Assembly (NCBI GenBank): GCA_002633005.1
Contig: NMRA01000387.1
Coordinates: forward strand, 396,282 to 430,023
Reading direction: 5' to 3'
Origin: Phoronis australis
Taxonomy: Eukaryota > Phoronida > Phoronidae
Length of the DNA stretch: 33,742 nucleotides
Part shown: piece by piece, positions 9,294 to 20,268 of the stretch
How the letters are laid out: each line of letters starts with the position of its first letter
Position numbering within the stretch: the stretch's first letter is position 1
The notes under the pieces: generated by a model
Database searches by the model: none
Seen by the model: only the letters and a program-made list of their open reading frames with translations
Told to the model about the DNA's origin: nothing
Position numbers and translations under genes: made by a program

Positions 9294-9840
9294 CTACTTT
9301 AATTAACTTATATAACAAATGTGTCTAATAAAATTAAGAAATAAACACATTTTTGGATATAAATGTATAAAAACCGGAGCACCTCGAAGGCACAAGCAGT
9401 TTCAATGAGGACCACAGCACAATACAATATAATACATCATAAAGCAAGTAAGGTCCAGAAATGAGACACTAATTATTTTCTATTCGTGCAATTGACGTTC
9501 GATTAAAATAAAAAAATCAAAGATATTAGTATTTTAGAAAATGAGTAAATATATGAACCCGACACCTTACTGAAACTACAGTAAATAAAGGGATGCTCCA
9601 TATAAGCACAGATTACAACATGATAAGTAGATTGAGTGTGGGTAAGTAGTAATTACATTCCGTATGTTGTGTGTATGTGCGTGCGTCTATGTATGAAAAA
9701 TTAGTAGTGTTTCAGTGTAATTTTTACGTGGTTTTTGACAGTGGACGTAGCTGCCGGAGAAGTATATTTTATAGTGATAAATTGTCTAAAATTTTGTTCT
9801 GTATTATCTTGAAAGTCCAGCAAGTGAGATGATGTTTATC
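9294..9840. other. AT-rich stretch, possibly the 3' region of the adjacent LINE
   Basis: No ORF or repeat partner was seen. Since the LINE remnant reads right to left, this interval could contain its 3' untranslated region, but no poly(A) or simple 3' tail could be pinned down. Confidence 0.3.
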
Positions 9841-11250
9841 TTATCTAGAACTGAAGATAATTGATAATTCTAGGAACTTGAAAACGTAAACATGTGTTGC
9901 CGTGATTGATTTGTAAAATGTAGTCTTGAGTATAAGACTGTAGCTGTGATAAGTAACAATATAGTTTCCTAAGAGATCTGGCAAACAATAATTTCTAATT
10001 GGTCCGTTGTTTCGGTTGCGATGGCAAATAAAATTGTTTTGAAAGTAATGAAGTAGTTGTTTGTGTAAAAACTTGTAATGTATTATCAGGCAAGATATGT
10101 TAAGAGCGTCTTCAAGCAGAGGTATTTTAATGATTTGCATATTTCATTTGTATTGACAAAATAGTGTGAGTTGGTGATTATTCGTAATTCTTGTTCCTGA
10201 AGGAATTGTAATCTATTGACATTTTTAAATCCCCATATTATGATGCCAAAAGTTAAGTGAGTGTGAATCAAGGAGTAGTAAATCGTTCTCAGTGTGAATA
10301 AAGGCAGGTATTTCTTAAGTTTATTTCGAACGCCACAGGTTTGTGCAATTTTTGTGCCCACCAGAACAATATGCCCAGACCAGGATAAATAGTCGTCAAA
10401 CGATATTCCCAAAAACAAAAGTTAAGTTTTGACTGTTTATAGCTTAGGTATCTAAATTTGAGTTAAAATTTTCTAAGGGAAGAGGAATGTCATTTACTTA
10501 GCTTTTGTGATATTTAATGACAAATTGTTTATTGATGACCATGTGAATATCTCTGATAGATTATTATCGATTTCAGTTTCGTTGTTTGATGGTTTTGTAG
10601 ACGAGAAGGTGTGCACATAAGACAGGTATCATCAGCATACATAAGGGTCTCAAGAGAAGTAGATTTGTGGATGGCATTAAGGTAAATAAGAAAAAGGAGG
10701 GGACCCAGAATAGATCCTTAGGGTAAACCTGCGATGATAGTTGATTTTTGGGAGGATGAATTGTCAAACGAAGCATAATGCTCTCAATTGGTTAAATAAT
10801 TTTTGAAGAAGAAATGCGTGACTTCAGTTATACGGCAAAATAAAAGTTTATCTAGCAAGCTACTGTTAGTAGTCTTCTGTCAAAGGCTTTTGAAAGGTGT
10901 ATAAAGCTAGTTGTTGGATTTATCCCCTTGTCCAGGTGTCCGTTAATGCTATCAGCTAGTTATAGTATTACGAATTCAGTTGATCCTAATTTTTCAAAAC
11001 CCTGTTGCTGTTCATGTAAGCGATTGTTTGTAGTAAGGGGGGCATAAAGCTGGTCAGAGGCATTTTTTCAAATAGTTTTGTGAAGGCAGCAAGTAAGCCT
11101 ATAGTTGTTTTAAAATATTATGTTCATCTAAGTCATTTCCTTTCTATTTAAGCACCACCTTGGCAATTTTCAATTCATTTGGAAAATTTCCTGTGTCAAA
11201 ACATTGATTGATGATGGTAGTGAGTGGTTTTATACGAGATACATTTTTAG
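9841..11250 (-). pseudogene. LINE (non-LTR retrotransposon) reverse transcriptase remnant
   Basis: Reading leftward on the minus strand, successive fragments match reverse transcriptase of Jockey/CR1/L2-like LINEs. CFDTGNFPNELKIAKVV lies near 11200, LSKAFD near 10890, and G-L-P-stop-GSILGPLLFLIYLN near 10740-10690. The catalytic YADDT is encoded at 10639-10625, and FLGISFDDYLSW, YYSLIHTHLTFGIIIWG and LRIITNS come from the 10418-10086 frame. A C-terminal HYKFLHKQLLHYFQNN lies at 10140-9841. The usual PQG has CAA changed to TAA, and several frameshifts separate the blocks (the YADD and FLG frames differ). The endonuclease part was not seen, so the copy is 5'-truncated or too decayed to read. 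Confidence 0.85.
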
Positions 11251-12660
11251 TCGTATTAAATACTGGTTTAAGATGAGTATGCCCCAGGAATGTTACACAA
11301 GGGCCGTTTGCAACATGTTGTGCAGGCTAGATGAAAATGATAGACAAAACTATAATTGGGCAAGCCCTGTCCGAAATAATGTATGGTTTCTCTGTTGTTT
11401 GGGAAAAAACAAGGGGTGGAGTGTCAAGAGTCGTTTGTAAATCTTTTCTCACAATTTGGTAAGGACAGTGCTTTACAAAGCTGGTAGGCCAATGTTAATT
11501 CCAATTCTAAGTTAAACCATGATAAAAAATTTAAGGTTGTATTTGAACTCGAAAACTATTTAGAAATTGATAATCTTCAGAGTGCTTTGCAAAGTTTTAC
11601 ACGTTTTTGATGTGCAAACCCCAGACTGGAAATAGAAACTGGTCATTGAAACGCTGTTCAAAGTCTTCCAATAGTAGAACTTGGTATCGCGAGTACTTTT
11701 AGCAATGCTACTACCAACCGACCACGCAACAGTCGACCATTATTAGCAGACGACGTACTTGCCAGAAATAAAACTCTGTAATTTGGCCAGGTGTTGCTAG
11801 TGAATAATAGCGTAACGGCTTGCGCGTAAGAGCAAAGATTTCGTCCATTGAAAATATGCGGAGTTGAAGGTCCAAGTTCTATAGTCTACGCTGGCACATA
11901 TTAGAAAGCACAACATTTTCTCACTTATGTTCACGTGCGCATACATTTTACCTTTTGACCACAGAGCCGCGTCTTTCTTCAGATTCTAATAAAGCGTTAC
12001 ACGGGTGTCTTAACCCTTTTATAGTGCCTGTTTTCACTATATTTATTATATAAGAACCTTCGACTACATTTCTGATGAGAGGTAAGTATTTTGGCGAAGA
12101 TCGTTATATAAAAGACATACTAATAAAAATGAATTTCATTTTCACCAACATTTAATCCCAACAAATACACACCCTTTCTCAACGTACAATACCTGTACAT
12201 CTACCTGCTATTGACATTAAACTGGATTAAGCGCATTTGAATCTAACCAAGCTTATAACTGATCAAAATTTCAACATGAGATACATAATATTCAATCACT
12301 AGATTAATTTTTAACAATCGGTATACATCGGTACGGACACTTACAATAATCGGAGCATGATATTACTTTTACGTACTTCATTAATACAAGTCCCATGAAT
12401 GCAGATAACAAAAGGACAAGAAAGAAAGCACACTCAAAAAACACCTTTGTACATACCTATTTGCCTACATTGAGTACAGTGTTGTCCAGAAAATGTCATT
12501 TCAGTTTGTACGTTGCCGTGAACCGGACGAAAAATTCTCTCTAATACCTCATCATTTGTAACATTATAATCCTGTTCTTGGAATTGTTTTGAAGCAATGG
12601 GCAAACATTTATTGTGGCGAAAAATTTCATAAACCTAAATAAATATTTCTTTGTGATTTT
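11251..12660. other. Stretch with no recognised gene
   Basis: The right edge of the LINE may extend a little into this interval. A 78-codon plus-strand frame at 11204-11440 overlaps the LINE in antisense and is probably chance. No tRNA, repeat partner or hairpin of note was seen. Confidence 0.35.
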
Positions 12661-13033
12661 TTTCTGAAAACACTATAAGAGCACTAGAAGACAATGTGAA
12701 ATGTTAAAATATACATACAAATTAAATTGAAACTTAGTATTTTAAAAAATCGGACCCAATGGCTTGTTTTCGTCCCCACCTCCAGACTCAAATGCTAAAG
12801 GAATCTGGGTTCGAGACTTCAATCACTTCAGGTGAAGCCATTTTTTAGTTTGCACGCACTTCCAAAACACTAACCTGAACTGTTCTTGCAATGGATTTGC
12901 GTCATATATGTATTGTGCTTTTGAGAATTCGCAGCGGTGGCGGGACTGCGTTTGCCGGAACTATCCACTGTCATCGTTTTCAAAAAGAAAATTTGTCAAT
13001 AATTTTTAAAATTTTCTGGCACAAGGAAGTAAC
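12661..13033 (+). repeat. Dispersed repeat family 1, copy B
   Basis: Direct-orientation partner of 8770-9153; the same conserved blocks occur in the same order. A 103-codon frame that starts within it (12891-13202) is not preserved in copy A, so it is not taken as a gene. The two copies flank the LINE remnant, about 3.5 kb apart. Confidence 0.7.
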
Positions 13034-13299
13034 AGAAAAGCTGTTGAATTGCTATCATTCGCACCGCGGGTGCAGTAGTCTATCAGGTAGTGCGGCATTT
13101 GTGGAACTTGAAGCCTTTTCAAAAATTGAGAATGTTTATCGGAATATATTTCCAAATTTTATCAGACAACGCGTTTTAGAAATCATAGTATTTCGAAACT
13201 GATTTTATCCCTCATCTCAAGCCAGTTCGTTAGTTTGATAGTTCGTATTTCCTCTTGGTTCAAACAAAGATCGAATTATGCTTATAAAACCTAAGATCT

Positions 13300-13305
13300 T
13301 TTAAT
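13300..13305 (-). promoter_or_regulatory. Poly(A) signal ATTAAA for the 13.4-kb gene
   Basis: On the minus strand ATTAAA lies about 75 bases past the stop codon at 13380, the usual position for a variant polyadenylation hexamer. Confidence 0.45.
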
Positions 13306-13379
13306 ACAAACGGTCGACAGTGAAAAAAGACTAGTGGCCAATCGAAGGAAACTTGCAGTTTAGATTGGATCATGATCAA

Positions 13380-13770
13380 TTACTGACACCAGTGGGGGCA
13401 CTTGTTATCGTAAAGGATCTTCGAGAAACGGTTGGCAAAATTGTGACAATTGTTCCAGAACAGATTGTACTTCCCGAAGGTTTGCCTGTAATTTTTAACG
13501 CATCTTTCCAGACATAGGGACGAGACTGTGCTGTAACCAGCGGGACGACTCTCCCATCTTAGGATGCAGCCATACTTCTGGTGTTGACTAACAACCCCTC
13601 CAATACCCTTCGAATTCATGTCGTAAACTTTGCCGCGATAGAGGAGAAGGCGATGAGATATCGACCACGTGAATCGTGTGGGGTAGTACTCTCTCTTGAA
13701 CAACTTTCTCTTGAACAACTTTTTTAATCCGAGGCAGAGAAGATTTTGCTTTCCAAAGTAATAGGGAAGG
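13380..13770 (-). CDS. Terminal exon of paralogue 1: putative papain-fold (LRAT/PPPDE-like) Cys-His protein
   Basis: An acceptor (TTTACTGTTTTTTAG) at 13771 precedes an open frame of about 129 codons to TAA at 13380; the upstream exon was not found. The protein begins LPYYFGKQNL and contains YYPTRFTWSISHRLLLYRGK, RPAGYSTVSS, YNLFWNNCHNFANRFSKIL and a final CPHWC. About 79% of the last 102 residues match the paralogue at 21558. The His in SISHRLLLYRGKVYD (codon 13655-13653) and the Cys in NNCHNFA (13448-13446) are 69 residues apart in both. This order (His early, NCxxFA late) is known in circularly permuted papain-like folds such as LRAT/HRASLS and PPPDE proteins, which are thiol acyltransferases or peptidases; the assignment here is inference. 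Compared with its partner it has a five-residue direct duplication (KLFKRKLFKR). Strong residue conservation argues for a functional gene or a recent pseudogene. An in-frame ATG extension to 13805 would read through the acceptor and is less likely. Confidence 0.68.
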
Positions 13771-13855
13771 CTAAAAAACAGTAAATGTTTCATTAGCAAG
13801 AGCAACCCCGAGCTGAGGACGCCTGTGGTGTAGACTGCTCTTCAGTAACAGAATG

Positions 13856-13937
13856 GTCCAGCGAAATTGGAATCCCGGCGTAAAACAGATATGCCGGAGT
13901 CGAAAATAGACCCCACACCTTCGAAACAGCTAATCAG
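13856..13937 (+). repeat. Repeat family 2, forward copy
   Basis: About 82 bp including CGAAATTGGAATCCCGGCGT, CCGGAGTCGAAAA and CGAAACAGCTAATCAG. It is about 80% identical to the reverse complement of 14998-15081. The sequence beyond (to about 14020) repeats CCCCGG-type motifs. It is open in one frame (for example MPESKIDPTPSKQL), but the partner shares this only partly. Confidence 0.7.
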
Positions 13938-14997
13938 CCCAAAAGAAACACAAACCCCGACATTTAAAACAGGAACCCCGGGGATCGGACAAGAAACCCG
14001 GACAATTTTTCAAACTTTCTGAGCTGATGTCAGAAGCCTCAAACTTTGAGTTAAAACATCTTCAAGTAATTTCCCGTTATATGCTGCATTTGTTTGTTAA
14101 AAATTGTCAATAAAAACGTATTTTATATTACATTGAGTTTCTTATTTGTTTTTTTATCGGTAAAACTCGTGCAACTTGTCTGTGGGCGAATTTCAACATA
14201 ATCTATACTCTCAACGCATTGTTATCTCGGCAAATATTAAGTTGACTTCAGATTATCCAACAGTTTCTCCAAAAATATTTTGAAAAATGAAAATTATTTC
14301 GACTTTCGAGTGCCAGTGTTGATTAATTCCTTCAAATATTTTTGCAATGGGCTGCATTTTAGGGTTTGTGGATTTACTTGTCGAGAGTGCATTATTTCCG
14401 GCACAATCATGCTCCGGATTTTGAAATGGACCGGGATAATTATTCACTCAAAAGACCTGCAACGTCACCAAAAAAGTGTACTTCAACTCCTCATCATCGG
14501 TCATTAAAACAGAATTTGAAATTTGAATTTATGAACTTAATGCATTCACTCTTTTTGGCGGATCACTGCTGCAAAATTTGTTCTCTGTTTGCTGGTATTA
14601 AAATGAAACCGGTTCCCATAATATGTTGTGCCATGTACGTAACTTCTTGGAAGTAGAACAGTTGGTTGAAGAATTGTATAAAAACTCGCCAATCAGTGAC
14701 GCAATATTTCATGGAGCCGAAAGCCGACGCAAAAGATCGCTCCACAACTTTGGCAGCAGAATAACGGTAGAACGCCAATCGGTCATGAGTTGTATAAAAT
14801 AACATATCACAACAACCATTTTTAATGGGAAGATTTATTTTTTCATAAAAATGTGGAAATGACTCGTGTTGTATGAACACAGAGCACTTTAAATGTACCA
14901 ACGCACTATATGCTTGAGATGAACAATGTTTAACAGAAAGTACGGTAGTGGTGTTTCGGATGTCCTATCCCAATCTAAGGGATCCTGCTTCAAAGAA
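13938..14997. other. Interval between inverted copies of repeat family 2
   Basis: It holds overlapping frames of 64-112 codons on both strands. These include a polar plus-strand frame at 14366-14656 (DFEMDRDNYSLKRPATSPKK) and a minus-strand frame at 14563-14901. None matches a family I know. If the flanking inverted repeats are element ends, these could be remains of its internal sequence. Confidence 0.3.
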
Positions 14998-15081
14998 CTG
15001 GTTAGCTGTTTTGAAGGTGCCTGGGTCTGTTTTCGACTCCGGGATATTTGTTTTACACCGGGGTACCAATTTCGGTGGAAC
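14998..15081 (-). repeat. Repeat family 2, inverted copy
   Basis: The reverse complement of this segment aligns with 13856-13937 (CCGAAATTGGTACCCCGGTG, CCGGAGTCGAAAACAGACCC). The similarity stops abruptly on both sides. With its partner it brackets about 1.06 kb. Confidence 0.7.
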
Positions 15082-16452
15082 ATCTTAATTAAGTAAAGGC
15101 TATCGCTGACGGAGAGCTACGCGCCTCCAATGCTAATGAGCTCAGCAACATAGCCATCGGGCTTGGTTTCAGCGAATGCCTGGCAGACATCGGCACTTTG
15201 TAATACATTTACAAAACATGTCCATTTTTTGTTTTATAGCTCTGTTCCAAGCAAATGACTTCAAAATGTCTCGTCCAACAAAAACCGTTAATGTCCCTTT
15301 AAAAACGACCGCTGTATGACCACAGAACACTGTAAATATTGGGAATAAAATCTCCCCACAATGTTTTGGATGAAAATTGTTAGCTTGGCCGAACGAGTGG
15401 TCGACATGCTATCGAACGCCAACACATAGCCATCTAAAATGAATTTGCGGAACTATTGACTTTCACACCCGGTCAAAATGTTGGTCATTATAACATTTTT
15501 GGGGTGTCAAAGCCAACATGTTGACGTAGGTGAAGGGCAATAGATGTGTTTTATATTGCCAAAATTTTATTGGGAACTATAATTGAAGAGTAGGTCTTAC
15601 GTATTTCACCATTGGATAACAGTTATTGCAACGCATGTCTTTTATCTTATAATGAAGTGGAAAAATATTCAGTTTGACTGAATACTGTCGACATCCTGGT
15701 GAAGGTGAGAAAGGAACCTTGTTTATGGACGAACATTTGGTATTACGATCTGTTCAAGGCGGTTAGTGAGAAAAGAACTGAGTTAGTAAGAGTTGAAACT
15801 TTTTTTCTTACCTGCCAGTTAGATTTTTATTCTTGGTGCTATAGGTCAAGCCGTTGGCGGCAATGAATAGTGAGACAAGAATTAGTGATGGAACTCCCTG
15901 AAATTAAAAAGAGGCGTATGACTCAACGGTTGAAGGAGAAAAGCTTAAGAAATGTCCTTGCTTAGATAGTAAAAGCGTCTTTTCATGACACTTTAAAAAG
16001 GTTCTGTTAGTTGTTGTTCTCGTTGTGTGGCAACATTTATGACTTGTGTGGAAGAATTGTGTTTAGATACCGGAAGTAGTCTAGCCTTTGAAATGTCTCA
16101 GCTACAGCCTTAGAACCACTTTCGAAAGTCGATCAAACTACATGCCAGGACTTTTTAATAAGACATGTTAGGATGTTAAAATCATGGTTTCTGAGTGTTT
16201 ATTCTTCAATTATAAAAGAAAAGTTTAGATCGTACTAACAGGTGTGTTCACGTAACCTTCGAAAATTTTCTCGTATTAATTGCTTAGCTAAGCGTGTGTA
16301 TATGCATGCGCACATTATTCAATTCAAATGTTTCATTTGTGCAATGTTTACCTGATGCCCATATTCGGTTATTCGTTTTTTTGTTAATTTAATTTCTGGG
16401 CAGTACTGTAATCTAAAACCATATAGGGTGTGCATGTGATCAAAAAGTACAG
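15082..16452. other. Stretch with no recognised gene
   Basis: A short, GC-richer segment at 15097-15203 is open on the plus strand (AIADGELRASNANELSNIAI) and also on the minus strand. It has no convincing splice borders. The rest is AT-rich with nothing recognised. Confidence 0.35.
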
Positions 16453-16623
16453 GGTACCCTTAAGTCCCTGACCGCGCACTTGCGGATGCCATTCCTGTGT
16501 TACGGACGCATATTCTCAGGATTCGCTCCACTTATTGCCTCGCAAGGAATGATGTACAGGAGCAAGGATAGTCTGTGTCCAAATGAAGAAAAATGTTCCT
16601 TCGATAAGTTTTGGCGGAGCAGG
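16453..16623 (+). CDS. Weak candidate exon, product not recognised
   Basis: A 57-codon open stretch reads GTLKSLTAHLRMPFLCYGRI, FSGFAPLIASQGMMYRSKDS and LCPNEEKCSFDKFWRSR. It ends at a good donor (AGCAGG then GTATGT). The acceptor (AAAAAGTACAG) lacks a pyrimidine tract. A better acceptor at 16402 (TAATTTCTGGGCAG) would put a stop in frame. A minus-strand frame also covers the region. I recognise no domain. Confidence 0.2.
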
Positions 16624-18620
16624 GTATGTGAGCCTGTAAGAAAGGGATAGCGTCATGAAGAGAAAATTCAAGTTGCTCGCGGGCAGACCCGAGCCGCGCG
16701 CACAGATACGGAAGTCTGGGTATCACTGCCCGCACTCTCAGGTGGTTGTGGCACCGGATACCCTGGTGACTACCATACCATGTTAAACATTTGAATGATT
16801 TCTGAAATCCAGATTTGCCATGTTCTTCATTTTGCCATGAATTAGATGGTCATGAATGTATTTACCTTAGTGAGACCTATCGATGCATTACTCTTTTGTT
16901 TATTTGTCATTTGGGTACACCCCTATCACGTGTACTTATGTAACAATGGGGATTGTGACGGTAAATGCTTTTGTACTTTCCGCACAAACATTGGTTGTTT
17001 TCGAGTTAATGAATCAATGTTTGTTTCTTATTGGCTAATATCTTACCTCCTGCGCTTTCCTGTAATTGGCGAGGTGTTTTTAGAGAAGAAAGTTGCACGT
17101 TTGTCTGTATTGGATGTATAGGTGCCGTGGAGTTGTCAATAGGGCAACTCCGGACGGTCTGGGATCACAGATCCATTCAGCCGATTACATTTTATTGCCC
17201 ATGAAGCCGATGGTGAGGTGATGAGAACAGCCTGAAGAAATATGACTTGCATTATCTCGACTTATGACCCACAACAAGTGACTGGACACATTGCAGCGCT
17301 CAGTCGTTCAGTAATTTTTCCAGACGTGGGGGTGATGAACGTGCGATAACATCTGGCTCTTTTGTTAACTGCCCAGCTCAGTCTTTTGTCCCGTATGGTA
17401 ACAAGCAGGCCAATTATCTCCCAGGCTTCAAAGGAAACGTATGGTGGTTGCACGCTATTACCGAACACGTATGAACACAGTCAAACCCAGTGCGTCCGTT
17501 TGGACAGAATAGATTTCTGAACTTCTGTTGTAGTTGGGCGATTTTCGTGATTCAAAAACGGAACATGGTCAGCATTTGACGAGGAATTCAGAAATGCTAT
17601 TGGATTAAGCTCCAATATGGTATGACTTAACTTTCATTTTTATCAGCCCACCCCACTCAGTCTAGATACGATCTGATAGGAGATTAGAGCAATTATCGAA
17701 CAAAAGAGAGCAGGCCCTCCAACCATAAATGCCAGAATAGAGTTAATCAGTTGTGTAAGATATTGGCTACGGGGGTAAACTTCCCAACTTGTTGTTGGAC
17801 TATAGAATCGAACAAGTTGGGAGCAACGGGATGTCGCCGTCATGAAACCTTTTTCAAATTAGTGTAGATAAGTCGGTGGAGCGTGAGACCCCTGAGGTCC
17901 CAGTCAAGTCCTCACAACAATTCTACGTCATGTGGTCATATTCAATATGTTCCAGAAACAGCAAGAGGTGTAGAAAAGGAAGGCAAATGAAAGTGATAGT
18001 TTAAGTACAATTACAATCCAAAGTGAATTGTACGACCCGTCAGGTTCGGGATACTGTCAAATTTTGGGGAACAGTAAAAAAACGATATTTTTAGATTAGC
18101 TCGTTTTTCTACATGAAAAGCAAACGTGTTCTAGATAAGAAAAGTACTAATTAAATAAAGTGTTTTATTGCATTTTACCTTGGAAAAGTCCCGCTGTCTC
18201 AACGGTGTGGTTGAGTTTTTATTATTCTCTCAATGCATACTCCATCGAAAAGCATTTTGATCTTATAATGATTTGATACATCAAATTGTGTAAACCCGAA
18301 GACTTTGAACATAGGACAGATTTTGAAGGGACGTAACTGTATGTAGTCTGTAAATACAACAGTCTTTTCAAAGACTGACATGCGATTTAAAGCAGCACCT
18401 CTTTACTCTTTTGAAGTGCGATATTGTAGTACTCTTGAAACTGCAGTACAACTTACCCAATATCGCGCCATCTTCTTGTGTGATCGGTTTGCGTACAAAT
18501 GATTTTAGTTCAGAGCGCATGATTTGTTTTTTATGAAAATATTTCCTATTCCTTCTCCAATTAAAAATCTGTGACGCGTAGATAGCACAAGGACAAAGGT
18601 TGTGAATTTCCTCAATCAAA
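16624..18620. other. Stretch with no recognised gene
   Basis: It holds several frames of 60-91 codons on both strands. One plus-strand frame at 16846-17121 starts with a hydrophobic segment, and a minus-strand frame at 17643-17843 has a hydrophobic stretch (INSILAFMVGGPALFCSIIA). None has splice support, a paralogue or family similarity that I can see. Confidence 0.35.
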
Positions 18621-18624
18621 TAAC

Positions 18625-18677
18625 TGGTAAGTGACAGTTATTACAGTGACTACTTTTAAGTAGTTTGTTACTTACCA
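18625..18677. repeat. Imperfect hairpin with 12-bp outer arms and an inner 6-bp stem
   Basis: TGGTAAGTGACA (18625-18636) pairs with TGTTACTTACCA (18666-18677) with one mismatch. Inside, CTACTT (18650-18655) pairs with AAGTAG (18658-18663). It may be the relic of a small foldback element. Confidence 0.5.
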
Positions 18678-19140
18678 ATTATTAAAATAGCGTTTGTATC
18701 GCAATGTAGCATACATATATTAGGGTATATGTTCTCGGGCAAGCGTGCAAACTACATCCGGCAGCAACGATAGGAAACAAGTTTCGCTGATGTACTTGTA
18801 GAATTGTGTAGTGAAGCCGACACCGTGTTCTGCGGTCACTGGCACCGCGTGTTTAGTAGTTGAAGCACGAGTTTTTGAGTCACTGAACAGAATTGGGGAG
18901 TTAACCTGGCCCATGTTTATTTGGTAATTTTCGAAAACAGGCCCACCCAAAGTACGCCTTGGGCATATTTTCGGGAAAATTTCCATAAGTGTGCCCTTGG
19001 GAGTATTTTAGGTAACTGCTAGAATGATTTGAAAATCTGAAGGATTGTTCTAAAATACTTATGTAACATGTGGTCATGTAAAATTTTGTTTATTTTGACA
19101 AGGCCCTATATTTTGGGGCTGCGCTTTCTCATAAATGTTT
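18678..19140. other. Stretch with no recognised gene
   Basis: An 88-codon minus-strand frame (18720-18986) shows no recognisable motif. No repeat partner was identified. Confidence 0.35.
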
Positions 19141-19906
19141 GTTGCATGCGTGGAACTCGAAAAATAGACTAAATTGCTTTATGCAAAGTGGTTCTCTGAT
19201 ACTAAGACAGAATTCAACCTGTTCACCGTGTTTTTTACAGTTTGTTCCTGAACATATTGAATTTCTTTGATGCCAAAGCATTTTTCTTTTTATTTCAAAT
19301 TTCAACAAGCTGTCCATTAACTGCTCGTCACATCGTCGATTTTTTTCTCCCACTAGGTAAAGCACGTCTCCTTATCTGGTATGTCAAGACATCAACGTAG
19401 GATGGAAAATGTGATCTTTGACCTTTCATGTACACAAAACAATGGCGACTTCAAGTATCAGCCTGTCAGATTAAGACGTAATTGATATATGTCCTAACTG
19501 TTTAAAACTAGCTATAAAGGTATGGTAGCATTCAAATATATTCTAAAATGCCCTTGGAATCGTTTTTTTTTTTAGAAAATCATCTGCCTCATACTATGGC
19601 GTCGACCTTAGATTCGATGTGCGATCACCCATGATAATCTGCCGTTCATATCCATCCGATCAGTCAGCTGTTTGTTGAGTGACTGTGAGCGAATGCGCGC
19701 ATTTATAGTGAGTGGGAGGGAGATTACAAAAAACTGTGCTGACTGCAGAGTTTTTCCTTAGCCCGCATTTCAAAAATGGTGAATTTGATGATTCTTTTTA
19801 ACGACTCTCACACGGGAAAGTGAATAACTCTGTAGTAGCAATATGGTACTTTCGCCAGAAATTGTTTAAAAGATATTTTTGACGAGATTTCGCGTTCCAG
19901 GCCTGT
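19141..19906 (+). mobile_element. Non-autonomous DNA transposon (TTAA-type MITE), copy A
   Basis: Its right end CGCGTTCCAGGCCTGT runs into TTAA (19907-19910). The left end near 19141 (TGGAACTCGAAAAATAG) matches the left end of copy B (TGGAACGCGAGAAATAG). Two internal blocks align with copy B in order: 19155-19440 with 19925-20195, and 19745-19906 with 20300-20470. Copy A carries about 200 bp more in the middle. The left TTAA is decayed. There is no coding capacity. Confidence 0.65.
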
Positions 19907-19926
19907 TTAAAGTGGCCTGGAACGCG
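19891..19926. repeat. Perfect 13-bp inverted repeat at the junction of two MITEs
   Basis: CGCGTTCCAGGCC (19891-19903) and GGCCTGGAACGCG (19914-19926) are exact reverse complements around a 10-base centre that contains the TTAA. It is explained as the right TIR of copy A meeting the left TIR of copy B. Confidence 0.9.
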
Positions 19927-20194
19927 AGAAATAGGTTAAACTTCATTACTCAGAATGATTCTCTGCCACTGAAACATATTTCAACCTGCTCACTAGGTAA
20001 TTTTGCTGTTTTTTGTCAAAATTTTTGTCGATGTCAAAGCATCTTTCTTTTATTTTCAAAGTAAGAAAAAACAGTTTGTCAACTGCTTGTCATTTCTTCA
20101 ATTTTTCTCCCACAAGGCAAAGCAGGTCTCCTTATTTCGTATGGCAAGACTTAGACGTAGCGCATGTGACTTCGACCTTTCATGTAATCAAAAC

Positions 20195-20268
<74 letters not shown>

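Noticed and set aside
10573-10776. 67-codon minus-strand ORF as a separate gene
   Set aside because: It is an out-of-frame shadow of the LINE reverse transcriptase; the true frame carries GSILGPLLF and YADD.
12891-13202. 103-codon plus-strand ORF
   Set aside because: It starts inside dispersed repeat family 1, and the aligned sequence in the other copy (8770-9153) does not keep the frame.
14889-15083. 64-codon minus-strand ORF beginning HRNWYPGVKQ
   Set aside because: It is made largely of repeat family 2 sequence, and the partner repeat does not preserve this frame.
16402-16453. Stronger splice acceptor at 16402 for the candidate exon at 16453
   Set aside because: Using it would place an in-frame stop before the conserved-looking peptide.
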